64,000 nt of DNA from Bryum argenteum (lineage: Eukaryota; Streptophyta; Bryopsida; Bryales; Bryaceae), in contig CM073325.1 of the NCBI GenBank assembly GCA_037043015.1, positions 2,420,501 through 2,484,500 on the forward strand. Reading direction: 5' to 3'. Below the pieces are notes generated by a model. It ran no database searches. It saw nothing but the letters and a program-made list of their open reading frames with translations, and was not told the DNA's origin. This document shows positions 24,627-36,250 of the stretch, piece after piece. The position numbers and the translations under genes are program-made. The stretch's first letter is position 1. Each line of letters begins with the position of its first letter.

Positions 24627-26264
24627 TGAAGACAACCTTTGTTTTCTATGATTTCAGACATTAAACATGTTTTACCATTACAAGCTAATTACGTAAATTC
24701 AAAAAATAATTTCCCTGACAAGCCTATCATTAGCACCCAAAAAGATGTCTTAAAAATCTTGCGTTGTCTTTAATCACAGGTTTTAGTAGACAGTTAAGCC
24801 ACTTCATATTGCAAGATTGCATAAATCCCACAATGGCATGTGTTGGGAATCAAGTAGGCATGTTCCCGAATTTCAAAAAAAACTTGAAGTTAGTACCTAT
24901 CATGTTGCTACATTGAACCCATCAATAGGCCAAAAAGGCAGGGTAGTAGTAGAGACAACCCTAGGTTTTCAAGGGGTCAAGTTATAAGTGGCCATCTTTT
25001 GGTCCCTTGTGGACTAGCTTCATGTTTTTGCCTCATGTCCCTTGTTTGATAGCATGGTATATTAACAATTCTTGTATGTAGGTTCGCTTTTGATTTGTGG
25101 GGACAAGAATTAAAATGTTAAAAAAATATGGGTTTTTCCAATTCTCCAAAATGACTTTCTTGATGTGCTTTATTAGGTTCCTTCCTATCTTCTTGGAGAT
25201 TCATTGAATAATAAGTTCAAGTTTCGAGAAAACAAAAGAATTGTTCAAGAAACTAATTGTGTTTCATTGTTTGATTTTGAGATGAGAACTAATTTGAGAA
25301 TGTTATGCATGTGACTTATTTTGCATGTAAGATAACAAAAATTGTACTCAATTCATTGATCCATGTATGTTATATGTTTTATGATTTGAAATGCATGAGA
25401 AGCTTGATTTTTTCCTATGCTTTTGGATAACATGCAATCATATGAAGAGATTCATAATTATTTACCAATTCTTTCTTTTAACCCCTAAATGCCCAAACCA
25501 TCTTGAGTCAAGGTGACTTAGTTGTAAGAGACCAATCAAATTAGCTAGAGATGGCATGGGTATACATATTTTCTACCTAAACCTTTTCTTTTCGAAAGTA
25601 GCATTTATTATATCTTTTCAAGGGGAAGTGGTATTTTTGCCCTTCAATAAATTTTTGGCATGTGGCTGGGAACATTAGCTGCTCATCAGTAGACGGTAAA
25701 GGATGGTGGAGTTAAATAGGTGGAAAGTGGGGGCAGCTTAAAGCTACTTTCCTTCACTTTTACACAGTCATCATTTTTGGATATGTATATCCACTGCAAG
25801 TATTCCGAAATATCAAAAAAGAATAACACAACATGCATGTACTATTAACCTTTTTGGGGGCATTAATTGGGCCTGCCCCGAAGAATCCTTGTACACCTAA
25901 GGGGTTATTTCAGCCCCCAAACAATAAATAATTTGCCAAATGTAAATTTCCAAGTTTTCAAAAAAATTCCCCAGGCTGTCGTCACTCTAGTCCACACACT
26001 TGACATGGTACTTGGCAAGCATAAAGTAGTCTTAGAGCATGCCCAACCCGCACTGTGGGCCGGAGAGTGGAGCCTTGCTTGGAGTGTGAGAAACCCCAAT
26101 CCTCTCACTATCCCTGTAACCCGGCCAAGAGAGTTGTTGTCTCCTACATTCTAGCACACCATAATTCCAAGTTATCTTGTGCCTTCACTTACATTTTTGC
26201 GTCCCCATTAACCAATGGAAGAGTGCCAGGTGGCCAAGATTTTATTGGCAGAAAAGAGTTTATA

Positions 26265-26268
26265 TTAA
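26265..26268. other. Unoccupied TTAA site matching insertion at 55,360
   Basis: AGAGTTTATATTAAAATTGG is continuous. The duplicate is split at exactly this TTAA by a 370-bp element. This gives the clearest TTAA duplication in the window. Confidence 0.9.
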
Positions 26269-26476
26269 AATTGGCTTGTCAGAAAATGTGATTGGTGAGC
26301 GGCCTTTTCGTCTGCCCTACCTTCCGGTGTGGGGTGGGGCTCCGCCACTTGGCCAAGCGGTGTGTGCGAGCTTTTCATGGAGCCCAATCGCCTAGCCTAA
26401 AGCACAGGGCTGGATAAGCTCCTAGCTTTGAGGCTACCATCATATAGAATAGGGTTGATAAGACGTCAATCGAAAT

Positions 26477-27103
26477 CTAAGGAGGTGTTGTAAGTTGGAA
26501 TTTCATGCGCGAGAGGGCCATAGGAATCCATTTAACAAAAAGAGCACTCGTTGCATCTTCAAGATTGATCATGTTGAGGCCACCTAACTCCGTTGGTTGA
26601 TAGCATTGGAGTTTACTAACCCTTGATCTTGCTCTCTTCGCGGAACCACCATTAAAATAGATCATGATTTTGCCTTTACTTTTGTTGGTCCTTCGCTTGG
26701 TGCCACCGAAAACTAAGAGGAAGAATGAAGGAGCCGAGAGCAAGATGTGGTTAACTATTACACTCCTATCCGTGAGGTTGAGCTTGGTCGAGCTTCAATA
26801 AAAGAGTGTTTCAGATATGCAATTGAAAAGAAATTCATTGATCCCTTTGGAGCTAAGAGACATGCCAAAGGCGGCTCCTAAGAGTTTGCTATCTTCATCA
26901 TCTTCTGCCCGTGAACTTTCCAAGAGATTGGTCCAAAACAGCCTAGCATTAGTGCCACCAAATTTCCAAATACTTGATGATTTAGTCCAATTGATAACTC
27001 GCCCCAAGGCACCCCTCGCCTCTAAGGGCGGGATAGCGAGGGACATGCGTTTCACTGCCTTCGCAAGCTCGCTCGTCCTGAACCTCAAGTTGCTCGCCCT
27101 CAA
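26477..27103 (-). pseudogene. Non-LTR retrotransposon (LINE) RT C-terminal fragment, broken
   Basis: Minus-strand frames 27,103-26,795 and 26,743-26,477 carry the segment just after the RT catalytic core of plant LINE-type polymerases: KLLGAAFGMSLSSKGINEFL, then LLSAPSFFLLVFGGTK and ARSRVSKLQCYQPTELGGLN. The catalytic FADD box is not present. A TGG to TGA change after SETLFY breaks the frame; the duplicate at 55.9-56.4 kb keeps TGG there. The piece is a remnant inside the duplicated segment. Confidence 0.8.
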
Positions 27104-28027
27104 AGACCAACCTAAGTCTTCGCGAGAAGAACAGCCCCAAGGTGACTTTGGAGATGGAAATCGGAGATCACTACATGTTCTTTACTTGAAAACTCCTTCA
27201 TCCATATTCCAATGTAAGTGCATGCAAACTTCAACTGGACTACTCAATGCTGAAGAGGGGATACTCTTACAAGTCACTTATTGTGTGCGACCAATATCTT
27301 TGACTGGTCATTCGAAGTATTTGCAAACTTCTACTTCAAACATACTTCGACTTCAGCTGGTCTTCGAGAACGGGTGACTTGGAGGCCCCGACGGGGAGCA
27401 GGAGGGCCAACGCGGGCAGTGAGGCGTAGGTCCTCACTGTCCCACCCTTAAAGGCGAGGCAAGCCGACGCACCCCAAAATGAGTCAAGAGTTTTGAGGAG
27501 CAAAATTCCTCTGACATTGCCTTACTTAGTTTCTTCTTTAAACATGATGTTGCGCTGCGGCCACAATGATGTAGTGGTACGGTGCGCTTTGGCGACAATG
27601 ATGAAAAGGTATGGCGCGCTTCGGCCACAGTAATGGAAATGTACGTTGTTTGCCAAAATAATGAATAGGTACAGCGCCGAGCGGCAACCTTGCCTTACGT
27701 CTCTCTCTATTTTAAATGGAGAGAAAAGACATCATTAATTTTGAGTGGAGACTGTGCTTCTTGAAGAACGATTTGCGTTTATGTGTACATTTTCCTAAGC
27801 AATGGTACCGTGTTTTGCATGGAGTAAAGCCTCTCACTCTTGCTTGCTTTCTTTGGTCATGAGACGTGGTGACTCAACCGCACTCCAAGTCACCCTTTAA
27901 CATTCAAAAGCATTTTTACAATTAGGGCGATCCCCGGAGTTCGGGTCACCCTTTGTACATTCACCCGTGAGCCTATTCTTAGAATCAGGGCAAGCATGAC
28001 TATCCCTGCTCAAACAGCCTGCCACGC
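27104..28027. other. Repeat-derived intergenic DNA with a decayed minisatellite
   Basis: It aligns with 56,450-57,475. Within 27,545-27,690 a GC-richer degenerate repeat of about 33-36 bp occurs (CGGCCACAATGATG and GGTACGGCGC variants). Longer forms of it lie at 56,930-57,145. No gene is seen. Confidence 0.65.
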
Positions 28028-28109
28028 GGCGTGCAAAGAGCTACGCTTGAAAATGGCATGGGTCCAAATGACCCAACGTGGATCCTGTGGACCCGGAACT
28101 TGACCGTTA

Positions 28110-28449
28110 CAGCGTTTACACTACCTGCCAGGTCTGCTAGTAGTTTCTAAAACAAGCTTCAGTCCATGAGTCCGATTTTCGTGCCTGGCAGGTAGCCAAC
28201 TCTCTGGGAGCTGTTGCACTGCGGCAGCAGACCCAGCAGACTCCCAAATAGTCCAAGAACAACATTACATGTACACCCTAAAACTGCAAAACAGTCCAGT
28301 CACAGCCAATCAGGCCCCCTCACCTCCAGATTCGGATGCATCGTTAAAACCGCTAAAGCCGCTCCTGCTGAAGGAGTGTAAACGCACACAGCCGCTGGCC
28401 CTAGCAGGCGTGGCAGGTCCAGCAGGACCAGCTGGCTGTGTAAACGCTG
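28110..28449. mobile_element. hAT-like MITE, 340 bp
   Basis: The ends are the 12-bp inverted repeat CAGCGTTTACAC. The duplicate at 57,555-57,565 lacks it, reading TTTGATTATGAGGGACGG straight through. The flanks here (GACCGTTA and CACGTGAG) look like a decayed 8-bp duplication of that GATTATGA site. A terminal CAG and an 8-bp target duplication suit the hAT superfamily. No coding capacity. Confidence 0.6.
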
Positions 28450-28720
28450 CACGTGAGGGGCGGGCACCATCGTGACGATGCAAGAAAGTGGGGACCAGCA
28501 CATCAAAGTGAGAATGTAGAAAAGTAATAAATTTGATCTAATATGCAATTTAGCAATGGCACAGATGCTACATAACCCTATTTACCCTCACTGAAATTTA
28601 TTCATCACTCAACTGGCGATCACTTTGCTACCCACAGCAACATCCAAGGCTGCTAATCATATCGAATCGGGCATTCTCATGAGGAATATCATACCCCACA
28701 TTGACCATCAGAACATTCAA

Positions 28721-28855
28721 GCTCCTAAGCAGCCCAGTATTATTCAGGCTCCTAAGCAGCCCAGTATTATTCAAGCTCCTAAGCAGCCCAGTATTATTCA
28801 AGCTCCTAAGCAGCCCAGTATTATTCAACCTCCTAAGCAGCCCCATGTAAGAGAG
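28721..28855. repeat. 27-bp minisatellite, about 4-5 units
   Basis: Tandem units begin GCTCCTAAGCAGCCCAG and end TATTATTCA. The period is a multiple of three, so both strands stay open: QAPKQPSII on +, a Leu/Arg/Asn-rich nonamer on -. The surrounding + frame (28,625-28,999, 124 codons) has a TAG in the duplicate at 58,011, so I do not call it a gene. It sits 3' of the C2orf69-like gene remnant. Confidence 0.9.
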
Positions 28856-29046
28856 GCAACACCAGATTATGCTCAGAAGAGGAAAAGTTCGAAGTACCAA
28901 TGGGCGATGAAAACAGTGTTTCAATGGGCAAAAGGCGATCGTGTAATGGTAGTTAGTGGATTAGGAAAGAATTTGGGGGTAATGTACATAGAAGTGTGAT
29001 TGGAGGTCACACGAATGGAAGGGGAGGGGGAGGAGCTGAGAGAGAT

Positions 29047-29825
29047 CTACGAGAATGGGCTCAAGATGAGGGCCTCGATGATCTCGAAATGCATCTGCAG
29101 GTTGGGTTTGCGGTTGTGGAAGTACATGGTGTCGGACACCCGCAGCTTGGCTTGAGGGCCGTGACGGGAGATGGCGTCCAGCAGGCGGTCGCGGCACTTG
29201 TTCTTCTCCTCCTCCACCCACCGCCGCCCCAGGTCCTTCCACTGCCGCGGCGTGCCGTGGAGCGCCACCAGGAGCCCGTTCTCACGAGCTCGTGACGCTG
29301 TAGCGAGGCCTTCGAGGACGTGCGCGTCGGTCTGGTATGCGCCCCGGCAGTTCAAGCCTACGTCCACGTAGTGAACCTCCACTATCCCACGAAGAAACTC
29401 CTCCACTGTCGTTGGCATTAGCGGCGCGTCCTCGTCTCGTCCGAGCCATCACCCGCTCGAATCACTTCTCCCTGGCGTAGACACAACCCACAAATCAGCC
29501 AAAATGCACTAAATTGTACTTCTCGATACGTGGTAATGCAATAATGCGAAGGTGGTTTGAGTAGCTCAAGCTTGAGCCCTGCTCGTACGTGGGCTCTACT
29601 TTGCGCTGTGTGTATTTCACTAGAGCAAGCAGGAGGTGATAGATGGGTTCTGATTCGGATGTGAGCCCTTACCTCTAAGCACTTGGAGGAAGCCTTTGCG
29701 GAGCATTCGCGTTTGGAGCCGTTCCGGTTGAGCCATTGCTAATTCACTTTGGTCTCCTCCAACTGATCCTCCAAGTGAGTGAGCTCCGCGAGCAGCTGGT
29801 TGAGCACCACGCCGCCTTTGCTGAA
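29047..29825 (-). pseudogene. Truncated C2orf69-like gene copy (exon 4 and part of exon 3)
   Basis: This is a partial duplicate of the intact gene at 58,167-59,724. The exon 4 equivalent is about 29,047-29,473 and the partial exon 3 equivalent runs from about 29,673 to the breakpoint at 29,825. Exons 1-2, the start and the nucleophile motif of exon 3 are missing. One base is lost at about 29,430 relative to 58,548, shifting the frame in exon 4. The last residues differ from the intact copy because that copy has an extra 11 bp. Beyond 29,825 the sequence is L17. Confidence 0.9.
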
Positions 29826-29826
29826 C
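29825..29826. other. Tandem-duplication breakpoint joining C2orf69-like exon 3 to L17 exon 2
   Basis: Left of the join the sequence matches up to 58,935 (CACCTTTGCTGAA). Right of it the sequence matches from 8,017 (CGGCTCCCTGCACC). The two loci continue past these points into different sequence in their intact versions. There is at most one or two bases of shared sequence, so the join looks like end-joining rather than homologous recombination. Confidence 0.9.
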
Positions 29827-30037
29827 GGCTCCCTGCACCAGAGACGACAAGCCCTGGGCTTCCTCTACGACAAGCAGCTGGTGCATTCGTTGTTCGCTGA
29901 GGTTCCCGAACGCTACAATGAGCGCAATGAGCACAATACACCAGGATTATTCGGACCATGCCACGACGTGGTGACAATGCTCCCATGGCCTTCATTGAGC
30001 TTGTTTAACCGAATATTGTCGACATTCCTTCCATTCT
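29826..30037 (+). pseudogene. Truncated L17 exon 2 copy
   Basis: Corresponds to 8,017-8,225. Residues [12 protein letters not shown] onward are still readable. A net 2-bp insertion in the GGTGGATAC region (GAGCACAATAC here) shifts the frame before the conserved end. It lacks exon 1, the transit peptide and a promoter. The C-terminal coding and 3' sequence is otherwise nearly identical to the parent, indicating a fairly young duplication. Confidence 0.92.
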
Positions 30038-32450
30038 TTACTCTGTTCTGATTTCCCAATTTCTCCCAACCTGGGAAGTAGAGATTCACTCCTAGAAGGT
30101 AGAGCGTTCGAACATATGTAGCAGTAGAGCTCTTTTCGGTTGACGAATTCGAATCCATTCCAGTATTAACAGCATTTTCGCAGTATTTTAAGAGGATGGT
30201 TATTGAATCAGACAATCCCATTTCGATGTATGGAACGACTACAGGACGGGTGCTGGTGACAATGCTCCCATGGCCTTCATTGAGCTTCTGTAACCGACTT
30301 TTGCCGACATTCCTTAGTCTCTTCTGATTCTTCCCATTTCTTTGAGCACTTCTTTCTCCTCAACTTGGAAAAGTAGAGCTTCAGTCTCACACGGTATACG
30401 ATACTATGATCTTTTGAACATTTGTAGCATTAGAGCTGTCTAAGAATCTAAATCCGGTATTTACAGCGTTTTCGCAGTATTTGAAGTGGACTATGATCGA
30501 ATTAGACAAAATCCCATTCTGATCAGCGGACGTGGTATGGAACAACAATAGGCTGTACCGATGATGGTGAAAATGCTCCCATGGTCTCTAATTTTGTTGA
30601 CATTTCTTTCATTCTTTAGTCTGTTCTGATTCTCCTCCTTTTCTTCTTTCTCTCAACCTGGAAAGTAGAAGGTAGAGGATACTATGAACGTTTGAACATA
30701 TGTAGCATTAGAGCTGTTTGTGGTTGAAGAATTCATATCTGTTCCAGCACTAATAGTATCGTCAGCACTAATAGTATCGTTGCAGTATTCTAAGTGGAAG
30801 GTTATCGGATCAGACAATCATCTTAATAGTGTCTGACTAATGAATAGGAATTTTTTTAGAAGACAAAAGAACCCTGATTTTAGGAAGAGATTCAAGATCA
30901 TGGACATTCCACCACTATGTTGGTTTTCTTTCGAGCATTTTTCCGTAGAGATTGTTGATCCTTTCTAATAAGAGTTTGTGAGCTTTATTTGAACTTTTTG
31001 TTGGTAATTTATGAAAGTGGAGTTCATTTCAAAGATTGATTGTATCGAGGGTGTGCTTTAATACGTGTTGAATACCTCCAACTGGGGGCAAGGGCAAACT
31101 TTTCTAGTGCATATGTGGCATGAGTAGAGGGAATGAGTAGATCCCAAGTGGTCAAAGAAACATAGAATTTGTGGCTATAAAGTGTATTTTGGACTATGTG
31201 CATACAGAGTGAAATTGTACCAAATGTTTACCGATTCTCTTATTCACTAATCACCAATGTCCCTACAATACTCATGTAAGATGTTTGGTGTTTAGTATTT
31301 TGTCATAGGGACAATAAAAAAGTGCAGCTATGATGGCCAAGCACAAATACCATCAAAAGATAGCTCAAGAATGTCTTTTGTTAAGATTGAAGTGTGCCTT
31401 CAATTTTGGACATGATCTTTGAATTTCATGTTCTTGTCTATTCTTGTCAAGACTATCTTAAATTCCTCTTGATTGTGCACATAAATTTTTATTTTTCGTG
31501 GAACAATGTGCAATTGCTAATCTTGTAAGTGGCTTGTTCTGGTATGGATATTACATATATCCATTTGCAAAACTAAGATTATTTAGCACTATCTTGTCCA
31601 AATTGAAGGGTACCTCTTCTGAGTTATAATGATCCAAGTGGATTTATTAGCCGTTTGAAAATTGAAAGTTTCTTACCTATAAGAAGGAAGTTATGATTAT
31701 ATTTTGAATGTATAAGAACATATCCCTTCCAATATTAGGCAATATCTTGGAGAGTTAATTTATGTAATAACAAAACAAGTCAACAAAACTTTCTTCATTC
31801 AAGCCTTCTAAAACTGGAAAAACCAAAAATACTCAAAAAATTCTTATTATGGCTTGCTATTGAGAGTAATTTTAGCAATTTACTCCGTTTTTATTTTGTA
31901 ACTTAGAAAAATGTCAATAGTGAATTATTTATATTTAGTATTGTAACTTACAAGAAGACCAATAGTTTGCTTCATTCTTAAACAAAAAGTAGGCAGCCTT
32001 GTTGGTTTGCGTGTAAAATCTATCCAAGTTACTTGTCATAAACTATCAAACATGCTTTTTTCCACTTGAGGATTAATATGTGAAATTCTCTATATGTCAG
32101 TTTGGCAACTCAATAGAGAACAATTGAAGCATGTTGAGTTCAAAAGTATAATCTTATGCTTATGAATCTTATGCAATGTTGAACATTGTCAATTAGCAAT
32201 CATCAAATTGCGCGTGGAGTTGTCAACCAAGAGAACATGATTGAGCTAAGATAAGACCCTCTTAACAAATAAAAGTAATAAAAATCTATTTTATGGCTTT
32301 CCAAGGGCTAATTTGCTCGGGCATCTAATGTGGCAACTAATTTTATAATGTCTCTCTTTTTAGAACGCCAACTATTATATCATCAAACTTATAGCAATTC
32401 AAGAAATAGGGCACTATCATTAAACTTTTTAGTACATGAAGCAAACTTGG
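30038..32450. repeat. Duplicate of the L17 3' flank (partner 8.2-10.6 kb)
   Basis: It carries the same three-fold L17 3'-end repeat (units at about 29,977, 30,258 and 30,570) and then the intergenic sequence of 9,310-10,600. Similarity is high at first and lower after about 31,080, where several indels occur. No functional gene. Confidence 0.75.
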
Positions 32451-32510
32451 GCCATTTTCAAGCGTAGCTCTTTGCACGCCGCCATTTTCAAGCGTAGCTC
32501 TTTGCACGCC
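32451..32510. repeat. Two tandem copies of a 30-bp filler at an inversion junction
   Basis: Two identical 30-bp units start GCCATTTTCAAGCG. Each is the exact reverse complement of 28,028-28,057 in the same window. They separate a direct copy (up to 32,450) from an inverted copy (from about 32,513) of the same 10.3-10.8 kb sequence. Confidence 0.9.
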
Positions 32511-32512
32511 GC

Positions 32513-33010
<498 letters not shown>

Positions 33011-33022
33011 CAGCTCAAGTTG

Positions 33023-33858
33023 GACCCAAGGATAGGCACTAAAGAATTCCATGGTACTTCGCCGGCCGGAAGGGAGCGTTCAGTTGCAAGGGAGAGAGCC
33101 CTCAAATGCACCCCCAGGAGGTGATGAGCATCAGAGACCATCAGCTAGACTTTTAAATCTTTTTCATTTTATTTTTGTTTTCATTTTTTTATTATTCTTA
33201 CTATTATTCTCTTTTATTCTTAAATTTAATATTTTTTCCTTCGAATGCATTCTTGTCACCATCTCTTGTGATTTAAATAATGATAATCAGTTCTGACCAT
33301 GCATGCAGAATGAGATGTTTTGGAGGACACAATATAGGAAACAATAGAGTTCTCAAGGCAATTATTTATTATTGTTGAAACTAATGCATCTTTGTCCTCC
33401 CCACAAGCTAATGCTACTTGCACTTGTAATAGGTAGGGGAGAAGTTCCTGCTGCTAATTCAGCCGGTGTTGGTGCCACCCGTAAGTGTTCATTTCCACTT
33501 ACTAAAGGCCATAATTTTTCTGCCTTGAAGATTAGTATTAATCTATGTTTTTAAATATTAAAGTAAGATCCGTCAAATTTAGTGACGTGACTAATATCTA
33601 TTTTATATGTTGCCATTTTTGAGTTTGTACTACTTGTTGAGCAATTTCTAGCGCTAATTGTGTCATTAACATATACATAAAATTGAAAAACTCTATGTCA
33701 ATTATGACGTCTGAAGCTGAGTTGTTGGAGCTAGAGCATTTTCAACTTCAAAATTAAAGTGATCAATATCTTCAATTTCAATGGTAGAACTTTGTGTCGA
33801 GATATTTTCTAATGTTTGACACTTGTGTCGAGCGTCATTAATTTTCCGAGCTACCTTG
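33023..33858 (-). mobile_element. Hybrid left border and copia 5' internal leader
   Basis: 33,023-33,060 resembles 11,066-11,100, while the sequence from about 33,070 resembles 16,690 onward. The rest is the copia leader region as at 16,770-17,477, again without gag motifs. The switch point coincides with the shared TTCAGTTGCA...GAGGTGATGAGCAT block. Confidence 0.6.
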
Positions 33859-33869
33859 CTGTGATACCA

Positions 33870-35078
33870 TGTTAGAGTTTCAAGAGAGTAGGAGAAAACA
33901 ATGATAAAGGTGTTTTCATTGTATATTAGAAGAAGTATGTATTACATAATATTATTGCTTTCTCTTTCTACATGATAAAGCTTAAAGACATGACTTTTCT
34001 CTCTGGGGTCACATCATTTTGTTTATATATTATACTAATACTTATACAAATATTATACTTCCTACACACCCACTAGTATCCTATACTAATGAACAGATTG
34101 ATGATTTGTATTTTTTATCCATGTTTATTCATTCATTCTTAACGGCTTGGTTACTTCGCACCAATCACTTCTCGTCCATCTTTGCTTCACTTCTCCTCCA
34201 TCTTTGCTTCACTTCTAATACATCTTCGCCTCGTATCCCTGTTAGAGTTGAGCACCGCCTTTCGAAAGTGGCTGCGATTGAAATCCGAAGGGACGGAGGT
34301 GGTCGAAAGATGTTATGCCGAACCATCAGAGGTAATGGCAGCAGAATCCATGTTCTTGAACGACTGAAGCTCTCAAGATCACGGTAGGTGAAAGCGCTAG
34401 AGTGCCGAGAACCGTAGCAGCATTGCTAGAGATGCATTAGGCGGTAGCAACTTGAGAGTTGTTGGGAGCAGATGCTGATTTGAGCGAGAGCTCTTGCGAG
34501 GGAGAAGTCGCTTTGACGAGCGTAATAGTTAGACGAGAATCACATTGACGGTAAAAGTGCTTTAGAGCAACAACATTTAAAGGTTGTTTCGCTTGAGTAG
34601 CTGTTGTTGCAAGTTGGTATAGTCTCCAACTCCGAACAGTCCTTGATTTACTCAACATATTTGTATGGCAAGTGGAGTCAACTTCGAACCACAAGCGATG
34701 TCCTGCAGCTTCAAATTTCTGACCCAGATATGGTGTGAGAATTCCAAATTCGAAAGTTTGTCTTTGCAAGGTTGTTGATTGGATTGAGTTGCAATTCCAA
34801 AGTTGTTGAGAGAACAAATGTGCCACTAAGGTGCAAGGGATTGTTCCACCTTCTCTTAACTTTCATATTTTGTAACTTTTTATCTGTGTTTTACTTATTT
34901 TTGAATTGCAACTTCAATGCTCCAAGTCCGTGAGCTCCTTTAGTATTTGGATTTCTACATTAATATTATTGCTTTGGAATATTGGCCATTTTTCTAATAC
35001 TCATGTTTGTTTGGAAATGTCTTCCTTTTACACAAATTGCCTCTTGAAAGCTTTTTGATCTTTGTACTTGATGTGACA
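33870..35078 (-). mobile_element. Complete copia LTR, about 1.2 kb, antisense
   Basis: Begins TGTTAGAG and ends CTTGATGTGACA on the + strand. The PBS (TGGTATCA, minus strand) abuts its left side. The pol remnant lies beyond its right end after a small insertion. Open frames inside are LTR shadows. Confidence 0.82.
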
Positions 35079-35193
35079 GATAGATAGAAAAGATAGATAG
35101 AAACTCCGGTCCCTTTCTAAGGGGCCGACGTGAATGAAGTGTCCGTTCGTAATGCTAATATCCCGATGGCCACCGGACAAGGGGAAATTGGAA
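35079..35193. mobile_element. 115-bp insertion with 11-bp target duplication
   Basis: The sequence TTGATGTGACA occurs at 35,068-35,078 and again at 35,194-35,204, flanking 115 bp that is absent from the LTR/pol junctions at 13,446 and 18,680. The insert begins with GATAGATAG units, has a GC-rich middle with a short hairpin (GGTCCCTT / AAGGGGCC) and ends GGGGAAATTGG. A weak match to an RNA polymerase III box A (TGGCCATCGGG, minus strand) is present; box B is not convincing. It could be a SINE-like retroposon. I do not recognise a family. Confidence 0.6.
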
Positions 35194-35204
35194 TTGATGT
35201 GACA

Positions 35205-35735
35205 CATGAGATCTCCTTCTCAAAGGCATGTCAAGGTGAGAAAGTCTCCCACATAAGTTGGAGGTTGGGAAAAAAATTGTAATCAAGAGTGCCTTTGGAG
35301 GAGGAGGAGATAGGCACATACCAAGCATACTCAAACACTGGAAGTGCTTGTGACAAGGTAAAGACTTGGTAAGTATATTTGCAGGCATTTCTAAAGTTGA
35401 AATAGGTTGAAGTTGGAATTTTTTATTAAGAATCTGTTAACCAGTACAATGATATTGAGTATCTATGTGCTTAGAACAAGAATGGTATTTTGGATTCTTA
35501 ATTTAGGCAATAGCATTTTGTGTATCATAATAAATAAATATAGGAAAACTATGTTCTTGAAGTAATTTTCTTAACCATATTGCTGCAATAGTAACTATAG
35601 CTATATATCGCTATATATTCAAAGTTTGTGAATGATAAAGCAATTAATTGTTCTTTCTTACTCACGCAAAGTTTTACGGCTCCCAAGTCGTGGATGTTTC
35701 TTCCTCACCCACAAAGGAACAAGAAACAAGTTGCT
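35205..35735 (-). pseudogene. Copia pol 3' remnant
   Basis: On the minus strand at 35,388-35,340 the polyprotein end is readable as ANILTKSLPCHKHF, followed by a frame like that at 13.6 kb. The RNase H SKKQ motif has decayed. It belongs to the third 5-kb unit. Confidence 0.8.
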
Positions 35736-36250
35736 CCCGCCAGAAGCATCTTCAGCGACATTGCTACCGTTTTTGGCAGCTCTAGCGCTTTCACCTAGTG
35801 CGCTGCTTTTAGGAGCTTCAGTCGTTTAGCGACATGGATTTTGCTGTCACTACCTCTCACCGTCTGGCATAACAACTCTCCAGCACCTCAGTCGCTTCAG
35901 TTTTTGATCGCAGCACTTCCGTCGCTTCATTTTTCAATTGCCACCACTCTCTAAAGCGTGCTCAACCCCAACGGAGATGCACAAGAAGTAATTGAAGCGG
36001 AGTAACCAAGCCGTTCAGAGTTAAGACTGAATGAATAAATATGGATGAAAATTATAAATCATCACTCTCATCATTAGTATTGTATACTAGTGGGAGTGTA
36101 GGAAGTATAATATGTGTACAAATATTAGTATTCAATACAAACGGAATGATGTGACTCCCTATAGAAAAATGTCATTTCTTTAAGCATAATTATATAGAAA
36201 GATAAAGCAACAATATTATGTAATACTAGTATGTAAGACCAGTGTCCTTT
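35735..36250 (+). mobile_element. Inverted partial copia LTR
   Basis: Counterpart of 13,990-14,466 and 19,140-19,640. Confidence 0.65.

Larger units (their letters stand above)
22690..26460. repeat. Duplicated intergenic segment, copy 1 (partner 45.3-55.9 kb)
   Basis: The segment aligns along its length with 45,285-55,920 once the three TTAA elements there and a unique 54,190-54,500 stretch are removed. Shared landmarks are GGAATACGGTCCTCACTGCA, GTGCAACTTTATTTAATTGC, TATAAACTTATACTCTATAA-type blocks and GGCCTGCCCCGAAGAATCCT. No protein-coding signal is found. A poly-T run lies at about 23,140-23,190. Possible TTAACCCCTAAATG...CCTAAGGGGTTA ends at 25,478 and about 25,911 may mark one more old TTAA element common to both copies. 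Confidence 0.75.

Noticed and set aside
28625..28999. 124-codon + frame with QAPKQPSII repeats as a real protein
   Set aside because: The near-identical duplicate has an early TAG and the openness comes from the 27-bp period; the minus frame is equally open.
29047..29418. Frame of 123 codons as a stand-alone gene
   Set aside because: It is exon 4 of the duplicated C2orf69-like gene without exons 1-2 and with an upstream frameshift, so it is a pseudogene fragment.
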